Source: a virus. From it: 33,954 nt of DNA. The notes beneath the pieces were generated by a model. The model ran no database searches, was not told the DNA's origin, and saw nothing but the letters and a program-made list of their open reading frames with translations. A program made the translations under genes and the position numbers. Location: positions 1-33,954 of the IMG/VR virus record IMGVR_UViG_3300047667_001010; one strand, 5' to 3'. This document shows, piece by piece, positions 23,004-29,661 of the stretch (the first letter of the stretch is position 1; every line of letters starts with the position of its first letter).

Positions 23004-24523
23004 ATGATCTGGGCCCAGAACAATTCAACATCCCGTTTGCAGTGGACCCTACCCCCCGACAAGAAGGCGAGGCACTGATCATCGATAATTTTGCAGGCGG
23101 GGGCGGTGCCTCAACCGGCATTGAGCGCGCCTTGGGTCGTTCCCCAGACTTTGCAATCAATCATGATCCAATCGCGCTTGCCATGCATGAGGTAAATCAC
23201 CCAGCAACAACGCACCTGACGTCGAGCGTGTGGGCCATAGATCCGCGCGATCTTGTGAAGCGCGGCCAAAAAGTTGGCTTGGCGTGGTTCTCGCCTGACT
23301 GCAAACACCACAGCAAAGCGAAAGGCGGGAAACCAGTAGAAAAAAACATCAGAGATTTGGCGTGGGTGGTTATCTCGTGGGCCGAATTGGTGTCGCCCGA
23401 CATCATCATGTTGGAAAACGTCGAGGAATTCAAAGATTGGTGCCCCTTGACCGATGAAAACAGACCGGATCTATCCCGTCGCGGCGAGACCTTCCGCGAA
23501 TGGCTCAAGAGGCTGCGTGCACTTGGCTATAAGGTTGAACATCGCGAATTGCGCGCCTGTGACTATGGCGCACCTACTATTCGCAAGCGTCTGTTTGTGA
23601 TAGCGCGGCGCGATGGTCGACCAATCATATGGCCCGAAGCCACACATGGCGCTCCGGATAGTCCGGACGTGGTCAATGGGACGTGCAAACCATGGCGCAC
23701 AGCGGCCGAGATTATCGACTGGTCCCTGCCTTATCCGTCGATTTTCGACACGAAGCAGGAAATTTGGGACAAGTATGGCCTGCGCGCTATTCGCCCATTG
23801 GCTGACAACACGTTGCGGCGCGTCGCGGCAGGCATCAAGCGCTACGTTCTGGACGCTGATGAACCATATTTTGTGACATATGGTCAGCATGGCGGGGTGA
23901 ACAGATCCGCAAGTGATCCAATGCACACCATCACAGCCAGCCGAAAGGACCAAAACGCGGTTGTTGCGGCGTTTCTAGCCCAACACAACACCGAGCGCAG
24001 GGGTGTGAACCCCGGAAAGGATGTGCGGTTGCCTTTGGCGACGCTGACGACGCGTGCGACGCAGATCAACGTGGTAGCGGCGCACATTCAGTCGATGCAC
24101 GGGACAACGCGCAGGGATCGCCCATTAAATGCCCCCCTGCAAACTCTGACAGCCGGGGGCGGCCATGCTGCTTTGGTTGCGGCGTTTCTCACCAAATACT
24201 ACGGCAGCGGTGATAATGGTGCAGATATGAATGATCCAATGCACACATTGACGACGCCCGACCGGTTTAATTTGGTGATGTGCAGCGTCGCAGGCGTGCC
24301 GCATTACATTTATGACATCGGAATGCGGATGCTTTCGGCGCGGGAAGCCTTCAACGCGCAAGGATTCCCGCCGTCTTACATAATCGACGTGGGCCCAGAC
24401 GGGCGCGTGTTCACCAAGACCGAGCAAACCAGAATGTGTGGCAACAGTGTGCCCCCTGATTTATCAGAGGCATTGTGTCGCGCGAACGCGGGGCATTTGT
24501 CCCGCCTTGAGGTGGCGGCATGA
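23000..24523 (+). CDS. C5 cytosine DNA methyltransferase, non-canonical catalytic loop
   Basis: The 507-aa protein starts with GTG in a GTGA overlap. Motif I is DNFAGGGGASTGIE (29-42); motif IV is SPDC with catalytic Cys101 instead of the usual PPCQ; motif VI is ENV (139-141); motif VIII is RKRLFVIARR (195-204); motif X includes GNSVPP (481-486). It should methylate the C5 of cytosine in a specific DNA site using S-adenosylmethionine. The target-recognition part (about 300-420) contains four units centred on P-x-x-T-x-T. The likely role is protection of phage DNA from host restriction; no cognate restriction enzyme is adjacent on the same strand. Confidence 0.9.
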   Translation: MNDLGPEQFNIPFAVDPTPRQEGEALIIDNFAGGGGASTGIERALGRSPDFAINHDPIALAMHEVNHPATTHLTSSVWAIDPRDLVKRGQKVGLAWFSPDCKHHSKAKGGKPVEKNIRDLAWVVISWAELVSPDIIMLENVEEFKDWCPLTDENRPDLSRRGETFREWLKRLRALGYKVEHRELRACDYGAPTIRKRLFVIARRDGRPIIWPEATHGAPDSPDVVNGTCKPWRTAAEIIDWSLPYPSIFDTKQEIWDKYGLRAIRPLADNTLRRVAAGIKRYVLDADEPYFVTYGQHGGVNRSASDPMHTITASRKDQNAVVAAFLAQHNTERRGVNPGKDVRLPLATLTTRATQINVVAAHIQSMHGTTRRDRPLNAPLQTLTAGGGHAALVAAFLTKYYGSGDNGADMNDPMHTLTTPDRFNLVMCSVAGVPHYIYDIGMRMLSAREAFNAQGFPPSYIIDVGPDGRVFTKTEQTRMCGNSVPPDLSEALCRANAGHLSRLEVAA

Positions 24524-24810
24524 CTATGAGCAAGAGGTCCAATGATATGACAGATGCGGAATTTTTCAACACAATGTCACCAGTTGAACGCCTGCGCGAA
24601 TTTAACGATTTGTGCGGGATGGTTTTTCCGGGCGACACGCAAAAACGGATTGCGTGCAAAATTGGTGTCAGTCGAAAGACTGTTTCCGAATGGCACAGGA
24701 CATCAATCGTTCCTACGTGGGCACTTCTGTTGGTTCTTGCGTGGTCAACAATTGGCAGCCACCAGCTGCTCCCAATTGGGTCAAGACAAAAAACGTCTCC
24801 TGCACCTTGA
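24520..24810 (+). CDS. Small helix-turn-helix protein
   Basis: The 96-aa protein starts in an ATGA overlap with the methyltransferase; ATGAGC at 24526 is an alternative start. Residues about 40-58 (TQKRIACKIGVSRKTVSEW) form a classic helix-turn-helix, followed by VPTWALLLVLAW, a pattern common in short alphaproteobacterial phage regulators. The tail overlaps the convergent HNH gene by 98 bases. It could regulate the methyltransferase or the early operon. Confidence 0.65.
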   Translation: MTMSKRSNDMTDAEFFNTMSPVERLREFNDLCGMVFPGDTQKRIACKIGVSRKTVSEWHRTSIVPTWALLLVLAWSTIGSHQLLPIGSRQKTSPAP

Positions 24811-25168
24811 TAGGCAGCAGGCGCAACAGTTCGGGCGCGGGATGCCAGTCAGTTAAGACGGCCCCGCGCTTGTTGTTACATCCAGCACACGCGGCCACAA
24901 AATTGGCCTTATATTCGGAACCGCCGTGGCAAAGTGGGATGATGTGATCAATGGTTGCCTTACGTCTATCCAGATCTTGGCGCGATAATTCCTTGCCGGT
25001 TTCCAAATAGATCAGGTTTGCCGCTGCCTTGTATGACATGCGGCGCGGCAACCACATCATTCCCATACACCAAATACATTTACTGTGTTGTGTTCCAACG
25101 CGCACTTCTAAAATTTGACGGCGTTTTCTATCCCGCTGAATGGCGCGGGCACGTTTCTGCTCACTCAC
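24713..25168 (-). CDS. HNH endonuclease
   Basis: The 151-aa protein starts in an ATGA overlap with the methyltransferase-like gene. It has CIWC (31-34), the catalytic IDHIIPLCHGG (73-83), Asn in KANF and CAGCNNKRG (94-102), the two zinc-binding CxxC pairs and the beta-beta-alpha metal core of HNH nucleases. The N-terminus is very basic (KRARAIQRDRKRRQ), suited to DNA binding. It may nick or cut DNA in packaging, exclusion of rivals or homing; position with replication genes does not decide between them. Confidence 0.85.
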   Translation of the reverse strand: MSEQKRARAIQRDRKRRQILEVRVGTQHSKCIWCMGMMWLPRRMSYKAAANLIYLETGKELSRQDLDRRKATIDHIIPLCHGGSEYKANFVAACAGCNNKRGAVLTDWHPAPELLRLLPIKVQETFFVLTQLGAAGGCQLLTTQEPTEVPT

Positions 25169-25707
25169 TTAGACGTTCTCCCGACAAACTCAATTGGACC
25201 GCAATGCCTGACGTCGAACAGATACCAAGCAACGTTATCTTTGCCTGTGTGCGGAGAGCCTTCTATCCAGCGCATGCGACCAACAGACAATACGCGGACC
25301 AGGCGCGTCAAGTATGGGGCAGCTTGCACGGTGTGGATCCAGTCGGCATCGAACAACAGCCAAGTAGGGCGCATATCCGAGAAGTGAATTATCATCTGGT
25401 GCAACAGATCGCGCGACCAGACGGGGTTGGTGATGATGTGCGTAGCGGGGGTGGTGTTGATATCCTCGAATGTCACGCCCATAGCGTCTACACGGTAGAT
25501 GCCTTCGGCGTCGGGGGTGATATCGCTTGCCACGACGCATTCAGCGCCATGTGACTGCAATCCATCGACTAGATGGCCCGCGCCCGCGCATGGCTCCCAG
25601 AATTTGCACTGAACCGGCAGATGCGGTGCGAGGGCATCAACGGCCTTGGGATGCCAAGTCAAATATTTGTCTTGCGGCCTGCGGGTGAAATTGCTGCGCT
25701 TACCCAT
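25165..25707 (-). CDS. SAM-dependent methyltransferase-like protein with NPVW motif
   Basis: The protein has 180 aa. It shows a Rossmann motif I (FWEPCAGAGHLVDGL, 36-50), an acidic residue at the second strand (ASDI, D62) and ITNPVW (92-97) at the position of the DNA amino-methyltransferase motif NPPW or DPPY. Family knowledge suggests N6-adenine or N4-cytosine methylation. The second proline of the motif is replaced by valine, so activity could be altered. It is coupled to the replication gene (TGATG) and the HNH gene (ATGA). Confidence 0.72.
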   Translation of the reverse strand: MGKRSNFTRRPQDKYLTWHPKAVDALAPHLPVQCKFWEPCAGAGHLVDGLQSHGAECVVASDITPDAEGIYRVDAMGVTFEDINTTPATHIITNPVWSRDLLHQMIIHFSDMRPTWLLFDADWIHTVQAAPYLTRLVRVLSVGRMRWIEGSPHTGKDNVAWYLFDVRHCGPIEFVGRTSK

Positions 25708-26600
25708 CAGAAAACCACCCTTACGTTCGATAGGTCTTCTTTTGTCACCAAGCCAGCGTTCAGCATTTCAGATGCCATACAGTGATTTATGGCGGTGACG
25801 GGAATGTTGTGTTCTAGTTTCACTTCGTTGGCCCAGAATTCCAGCACTTCGCGGCGGCCGCTTTTGCTAGGCGGGGCTTTGGGTTGGTTTTCCTTCCACA
25901 ATCCGCGCTCTGGGTGCAAAAAATTATCCGATTGTTGGATTTTACCGTCTGTCCAATTTTTTGTTTTCTCAGCATATGCCCTTGCCGACGCCACAAGGGT
26001 TTCGGGTGGTACACCAGACTTGATCAAATCATCCCAGCGCTGATTGCCTTGGGGACTGCCTGATGGGTTGGGGTGTGCTGTCATAAAACGTTCGTAGTCT
26101 CGCGCGTCTTGAGTAGAAGAAGATTTATCTTCTTCTATATGGTATATGGCTTCTGGTTTCTGGGTGTTAACCTTGGGGTTAACCCTCGTTGGCGGTTTTT
26201 CCTTTGTTAATAAGGCTGGGTTGCCACCAGTTCGACCGTTTAAAATGTCACGTTCGGCCTTTTCAAAGTCTCGAACAATGCGTCTACAATAGAGGAACCC
26301 GCGATCATCACGGCTTGAAACGCCTGCCCCTTCAATCTCTGATAACAGCTTTTTGGTGGTTCTCGGGTTGTCTCCAAGGATACTTGCCAACTCCGCGATG
26401 GTCATCGGACGGGGCACCTTGACCACGGTAGCAAGGTCCACATCAAACATTTCGGAATACACCTCTAGGCGACCTGTACCCTCATCAAACATCAATCCCA
26501 TGATGTCGAACCACAGCGAACGCGCAGCGCGGGAAATTAGCTTGAGCTTTTTTTCAGCCCGCCAATCCGAGAAATACAACTTCATAAACCGGTTAGCCAA
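25707..26600 (-). CDS. Replication initiation protein-like (phage O / DnaD-type)
   Basis: The protein has 297 aa with TTG at 26600 after GGTGA; an ATG at 26585 (MKLYFSDWRAEKKLK) is the alternative. The N-terminus (FMKLYFSDWRAEKKLKLISR, then LWFDIMGLMFDE) and the winged-helix part (TIAELASILGDNPRTTKKLL) are typical of phage replication proteins that bind the origin and recruit helicase. A disordered Pro/Lys linker follows, then helical segments (WDDLIKSGVPPETLVASARA). Two direct repeats with GGTTAAC lie inside the linker-coding part and may be origin elements. No helicase gene is seen in the window. Confidence 0.75.
   Translation of the reverse strand: MANRFMKLYFSDWRAEKKLKLISRAARSLWFDIMGLMFDEGTGRLEVYSEMFDVDLATVVKVPRPMTIAELASILGDNPRTTKKLLSEIEGAGVSSRDDRGFLYCRRIVRDFEKAERDILNGRTGGNPALLTKEKPPTRVNPKVNTQKPEAIYHIEEDKSSSTQDARDYERFMTAHPNPSGSPQGNQRWDDLIKSGVPPETLVASARAYAEKTKNWTDGKIQQSDNFLHPERGLWKENQPKAPPSKSGRREVLEFWANEVKLEHNIPVTAINHCMASEMLNAGLVTKEDLSNVRVVF
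26166..26184 (-). repeat. Two GGTTAAC repeats inside the replication gene
   Basis: On the minus strand GGTTAACCCCAA is directly followed by GGTTAACACC, two copies spaced 12 bases apart in the linker-coding part. Lambdoid phages often keep origin iterons at this place in the O gene. Similar sequences occur in the nearby control region (27010-27021 and 27064-27075). Origin function is speculative. Confidence 0.3.
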
Positions 26601-26642
26601 GTTGCATCACCGACACGCCGACATGGCACCATACAACAATCA

Positions 26643-26972
26643 TCAATCAGTGACCGGAGAATGGTGGTGATCGCCATCAACGACATTGATCAACTGGTTG
26701 ATTTCTACGTGGGGAATTGTGGCATCATTTGGCCATAGTGTTCGGATTGCTTCTGTTGCCAATATCAGGCGTGCGGTGCTTAGATCCCCGCCCGCGCGCA
26801 GCATTGTGACTTTTTTGCTGTCTTTGAATATCCGCATGCTGGCGGTGATGTCTTTCAAATCGCCAGCACATTCAACGCGATATCGGTCAACCAGCGCCAA
26901 AAAGGCGGTGATGTAAGGCGACGCTACGCCTTTGGTTTCTGCGGGTGCGATTTTCGCTTTTTGATTGGTCAT
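26643..26972 (-). CDS. First gene of the leftward replication operon, function unknown
   Basis: The start at 26972 (MTNQKAKIAPAETKG) follows TAGGT; an upstream ATG at 27008 is less likely. The protein has 109 aa and is helical (SPYITAFLALVDRYRVECAG, DLSTARLILATEAIRTLWP). It is the promoter-proximal gene before the replication protein, where phages often encode small regulators. No helix-turn-helix is clear enough to claim one. Confidence 0.65.
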   Translation of the reverse strand: MTNQKAKIAPAETKGVASPYITAFLALVDRYRVECAGDLKDITASMRIFKDSKKVTMLRAGGDLSTARLILATEAIRTLWPNDATIPHVEINQLINVVDGDHHHSPVTD

Positions 26973-26987
26973 ACAACCGGACCTAGC

Positions 26988-27007
26988 TGCATTTATTTTC
27001 AAATGCA
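26988..27007. promoter_or_regulatory. Inverted repeat TGCATTT-N6-AAATGCA
   Basis: A perfect 7-bp inverted repeat with a 6-base spacer lies 16 bases before the start of the leftward operon. It could be an operator or a leader hairpin. Confidence 0.45.
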
Positions 27008-27009
27008 AA

Positions 27010-27021
27010 GGTTAACTGACC
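27010..27021. promoter_or_regulatory. Operator-like site GGTTAACTGACC
   Basis: This site differs in two positions from the perfect palindrome at 27064-27075 and lies on the leftward side of the same control region. The pair suggests one regulator acting on both divergent operons; inference only. Confidence 0.35.
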
Positions 27022-27055
27022 CGTTCCCCTTATGTTCCTGCCTGCATCCGGCTTA

Positions 27056-27083
27056 TTGACTTGGGTTAATTAACCTGTATTTT
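27056..27083 (+). promoter_or_regulatory. Candidate promoter with palindrome in the spacer
   Basis: TTGACT (27056-27061), a 16-base spacer and TATTTT (27078-27083) form a candidate sigma70-type promoter for the rightward operon. The spacer contains the perfect 12-base palindrome GGTTAATTAACC (27064-27075), a strong operator candidate. TATTAT at 27092-27097 is an alternative -10. Confidence 0.45.
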
Positions 27084-27117
27084 GATCCATGTATTATCCC
27101 TTTTAGAAAGCGAGATT

Positions 27118-27297
27118 ATGTCACCAGAATTTAGACCAGCTAAGTGGATGTTGGACGCGACGAAGCGCGATAGGCGCAAGGAATTATTCACCAAGGTGTT
27201 CGATTTTTTTGCTTTTTTGGTTTGCTTTGGCTGGGTGGCTTTAAGTTCGTTTATTGTCATTTATCTCATTGCATGGGGGTGGGCAAACTATGTCTGA
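27118..27297 (+). CDS. Small membrane protein
   Basis: The 59-aa frame starts with MSPEFRPAKWMLDATKRDRR, a basic cytoplasmic segment, followed by hydrophobic residues from about 26 to 57 (FDFFAFLVCFGWVALSS, then FIVIYLIAWGW), enough for one long or two short membrane helices. Positive residues before the helix suggest an N-in topology. It is the first gene after the operator-bearing promoter. Superinfection exclusion or membrane effects are possible but not shown. The ribosome site is weak. Confidence 0.55.
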   Translation: MSPEFRPAKWMLDATKRDRRKELFTKVFDFFAFLVCFGWVALSSFIVIYLIAWGWANYV

Positions 27298-27305
27298 TAC
27301 AAGAA

Positions 27306-27328
27306 GCGCTGGGCATGAAGCCCAGCGC
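27306..27328 (+). other. Perfect stem-loop before the HNH gene
   Basis: GCGCTGGGC and GCCCAGCGC form a perfect 9-bp GC-rich stem with a 5-base loop (ATGAA), between the membrane-protein stop and the HNH ribosome site. No T-run follows, so it is probably an RNA processing, stability or translation-control element. Confidence 0.6.
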
Positions 27329-27351
27329 CCCGAAACTGAAAAGGAATATCA

Positions 27352-27717
27352 ATGGGTTATCGTCAGGAATTCCCCTTGCGGGTCAAAGAGGCAGCGTTTG
27401 AGCGATCCAACGGCGTGTGCCAGTGTGGGTGTGGTGTTAAATTTGGGACCCATCCCAAGGAACGGCCACACTATGACCATGTCTTGAACGCGAGGATGGG
27501 TGGCAAGGGCACGCTGGATAATTGCGAAGTCTTGCGCGTGTCCTGCCATGAGGCGAAGACCCTGCGGGATGACACACCCAAAATTGCCAAAATAAACCGC
27601 GAAGTGAAGCGTCAGCGCAACATCAGCGCCGTTAAGGTGCCAATGCCGGGGTCTAAGGGATCCGGCATGCGCAGGGGTTTTGATGGAGTTGTACGTTTTG
27701 AGGGGCGCGATCAGTGA
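27352..27717 (+). CDS. HNH endonuclease
   Basis: The 121-aa protein starts after AAGGA at good spacing. It has CQCGCG (23-28), HYDHVLNARMGG (40-51) with the catalytic Asp-His, DNCEVL (56-61) and SCHEAKT (64-70), the order of a compact phage HNH nuclease. A basic C-terminal half (INREVKRQRN) follows. It is coupled to the next gene by GTGA. The role (DNA processing or a free-standing nuclease) is not set by sequence. Confidence 0.85.
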   Translation: MGYRQEFPLRVKEAAFERSNGVCQCGCGVKFGTHPKERPHYDHVLNARMGGKGTLDNCEVLRVSCHEAKTLRDDTPKIAKINREVKRQRNISAVKVPMPGSKGSGMRRGFDGVVRFEGRDQ

Positions 27718-28070
27718 ACAATACCCATATCCCGCCATTACGGAACCGCCCTCCCAATCGTCGACCAGCTGTAACCCGCATGATGACTTGGAAAACAGAG
27801 GTTTCGAGCCATAATTTCCACATCACCATTGGCTACGACCACAATAGCCTCAAGCCCGTGGAAGTTTTCTACGCAGACGGGCAGACTGTTGGATCGCAGT
27901 TGCAACACGCCATTCAAGACGCTTGTGTTTTGATCAGCCTGTTGCTGCAACACGGTGTGGATCCCATTGTTATCGCCAAGAGCCTTTCTACCACGCCCAT
28001 CTTTGGTGAGGTTCTGCCCTCTACGGTGGTCGGTGTCATCGCATCGGCTGTTCAGGACGGCGAATTATGA
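27714..28070 (+). CDS. TSCPD-like small protein
   Basis: The 118-aa protein starts with GTG in a GTGA overlap. After a basic Pro-rich start (RNRPPNRRPAVTR) it has FHITIGYD, EVFYADGQTVGSQLQHAIQD and ACVLISLLLQHGVDPIVIAK, closely matching the TSCPD-type domain found in short alphaproteobacterial phage proteins and at the ends of some ribonucleotide reductases. The zinc-binding cysteines of the reductase tail are absent. Function in phages is unknown. Confidence 0.68.
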   Translation: MNNTHIPPLRNRPPNRRPAVTRMMTWKTEVSSHNFHITIGYDHNSLKPVEVFYADGQTVGSQLQHAIQDACVLISLLLQHGVDPIVIAKSLSTTPIFGEVLPSTVVGVIASAVQDGEL

Positions 28071-28222
28071 GTGATCGGACAATCAAGATCATCAATAGTC
28101 GGACGGCAGAGGATCTGTATTGGCTGTTGCATGCTTGGGCCGAACGCAAAGAAGACCTCACCCCTCACGAGAAAATTGCAGTGGAGAGGCGCAATGCGTC
28201 GTTCCGGAACGGAAAAGGATAA
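28067..28222 (+). CDS. 51-aa protein, function unknown
   Basis: A short frame starts in an ATGA overlap with the TSCPD-like gene and reads MSDRTIKIINSRTAEDLYWL to a stop at 28220-28222. It is charged and mostly helical (LHAWAERKEDLTPHEK). It overlaps the start of the next gene by 29 bases. The coupling and typical composition support it as real. No function is known. Confidence 0.6.
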   Translation: MSDRTIKIINSRTAEDLYWLLHAWAERKEDLTPHEKIAVERRNASFRNGKG

Positions 28223-28922
28223 TAATTTGGAAGATCAACGTGCCGCACAGACAGCCCACACCATGAACACCGCGCGCGAACTTTTGGCCGGTGTTGAAAC
28301 GCCACACTCCATGCGGTCACGTCCTATCGATCACAGGGGGTTTCCTGTGCCTTGGTTTGTCACCCAAAAAACGCCGGATGACCGTTGGGACTTTGTCGAC
28401 ATCAAGCAAACGCGGGCAATGGAAGCCGTGAAGCATGAAAAGTGTTGGGTCAGCGGCCAACGCCTTGGAACTTACAAGGCCTATTGCGTTGGGCCCATGT
28501 GCGTCATCAACCGGACGGCAGGGGATCCACCCACAACAAAGGAAATCGCCCTTTGGAGTGTGAAGGTCTGCCCGTTTATGTCTCGACCATTGGCGAGGCG
28601 TGAAAATCACAGCGATGATGCGGTGGCAGAGGGCGCAGGGCTTGGTGGCATCGGAATTATGCGCAATCCGGGCGTCACCGCTGTGTGGGTGTCGAAAAAC
28701 AGCAGATTTGAGAGCCATAGGCGGGGTTTCAATCTTGGGGATCCCGAAGAAGTGACGTGGTGGTGCAAGGGTCGCCCCGCGACGCGCGAGGAAGTCGATG
28801 CGTCAATCGCGTCAGGCATTCACCACCTTCAAAAGATGGCGGCAGAAGAAGGCTGGTTGGCGCAGCAAGAGTTGCTTGACTACATCAAACGCGCGCAGCC
28901 GTTGTTACCTGCACCACAGTAA
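28194..28922 (+). CDS. Conserved phage protein with Cys motifs, function unknown
   Basis: The ATG at 28194 has GGAGAGG just upstream; a TTG at 28227 after AAAAGGA is a good alternative. The protein has about 242 aa. It contains HRGFPVPWFVTQKT, EKCWVSGQRLG, YCVGPMCVINRTAGDPPT, VKVCPFMSRPLARRE and NPGVTAVWVSK, which I recall as a family common in siphophages and podophages and without known function. Conserved cysteines (CW, MC, VC) could bind metal. The C-terminal part is helical (REEVDASIASGIHHLQ). Confidence 0.72.
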   Translation: MRRSGTEKDNNLEDQRAAQTAHTMNTARELLAGVETPHSMRSRPIDHRGFPVPWFVTQKTPDDRWDFVDIKQTRAMEAVKHEKCWVSGQRLGTYKAYCVGPMCVINRTAGDPPTTKEIALWSVKVCPFMSRPLARRENHSDDAVAEGAGLGGIGIMRNPGVTAVWVSKNSRFESHRRGFNLGDPEEVTWWCKGRPATREEVDASIASGIHHLQKMAAEEGWLAQQELLDYIKRAQPLLPAPQ

Positions 28923-28960
28923 TAATTATCACCAAAACCCAACAGAGAAAGTCACATTCC

Positions 28961-29401
28961 ATGATACTTACTGCAACTGCTTTTACAGCAACCGCGCCCG
29001 AAGGATCCGGCCTTTCCATTGCCCTCGCAGAATCCGGCAAGGCAAAACGCCAGTACATGCGTCTCGGGATTACAGCGGCAGCGCAACTTGAACACTTTGG
29101 GCGGATGTTGACCGACGATGATGCCGTGGCGCTTGAAATTGATAACGCTGCGGGAAAAAATCATGCCTTAAAAATCAAGATCGTCGGCAAAATGGTTAAC
29201 AGTGCGATCATGTTGTCGGGTGGCATCAAGGATAGTCGGTATTGTAAAGTGGTGCCATGGAACCAAGTCGCGCCCGGAAAGCGTCCCGCCGAGCGGATGA
29301 TTATTATTTCAAACAACAGCGACATGGCAGTAATTTGCCGTCTGCCTGATTGGGCGCGACCTCGCGCGCTCAAAATAGGGGAAGGTGAGGCTATGTCATG
29401 A
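28961..29401 (+). CDS. Strand-rich phage protein, function unknown
   Basis: The 146-aa protein follows a short leader with AGAGAAAG. It is dominated by strands (AVALEIDN, HALKIKIVGKM, CKVVPWNQVAPGKRPAERMI, DMAVICRLPDW). It has no catalytic motif. It ends in ATGA with the next gene. Confidence 0.65.
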   Translation: MILTATAFTATAPEGSGLSIALAESGKAKRQYMRLGITAAAQLEHFGRMLTDDDAVALEIDNAAGKNHALKIKIVGKMVNSAIMLSGGIKDSRYCKVVPWNQVAPGKRPAERMIIISNNSDMAVICRLPDWARPRALKIGEGEAMS

Positions 29402-29661
29402 CGTTGGCAGGCACCCTTGCCCTAACAGCGGTCATCACCCTTTCTGGGGGTGATGATAGCGCGCCGCCGTCGATGGTTCCGGGTTGTGTCAAAACAATAC
29501 CGTTTCTGGAATTGAACGCTGTGGAAAACGACGAAGGCTTGGTCCCTCTCTTCAAAATGATCGATCTTTGCGTTGAATTTGGGATCATATGCCGTCCGGC
29601 TGGGGGCGACTATGCGGGGCCCCTGACGTGTGCAGGCATGTTTGCCGCGGTTCCTGTGTGA
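29398..29661 (+). CDS. Small protein upstream of the integrase, function unknown
   Basis: The 87-aa protein starts in an ATGA overlap and ends in a GTGA overlap with the integrase. Its N-terminus (MTLAGTLALTAVITLSGG) is hydrophobic, but has no positive residues and is unlikely to be a signal peptide. The rest (FLELNAVENDEGLVPLFKMI) looks globular. Possibly an integrase partner or simply an upstream coupled gene. Confidence 0.6.
   Translation: MTLAGTLALTAVITLSGGDDSAPPSMVPGCVKTIPFLELNAVENDEGLVPLFKMIDLCVEFGIICRPAGGDYAGPLTCAGMFAAVPV

Noticed and set aside
23471-23953. 160-aa minus-strand frame inside the methyltransferase
   Set aside because: Antisense to conserved methyltransferase motifs.
27066-27260. 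64-aa minus-strand frame over the control region
   Set aside because: It covers the candidate promoter and is antisense to the small membrane protein, which has a clearer pattern.
27290-27487. Possible gene starting at ATG 27290 after the membrane protein
   Set aside because: It would overlap most of the HNH N-terminus, and the HNH start has its own good ribosome site.
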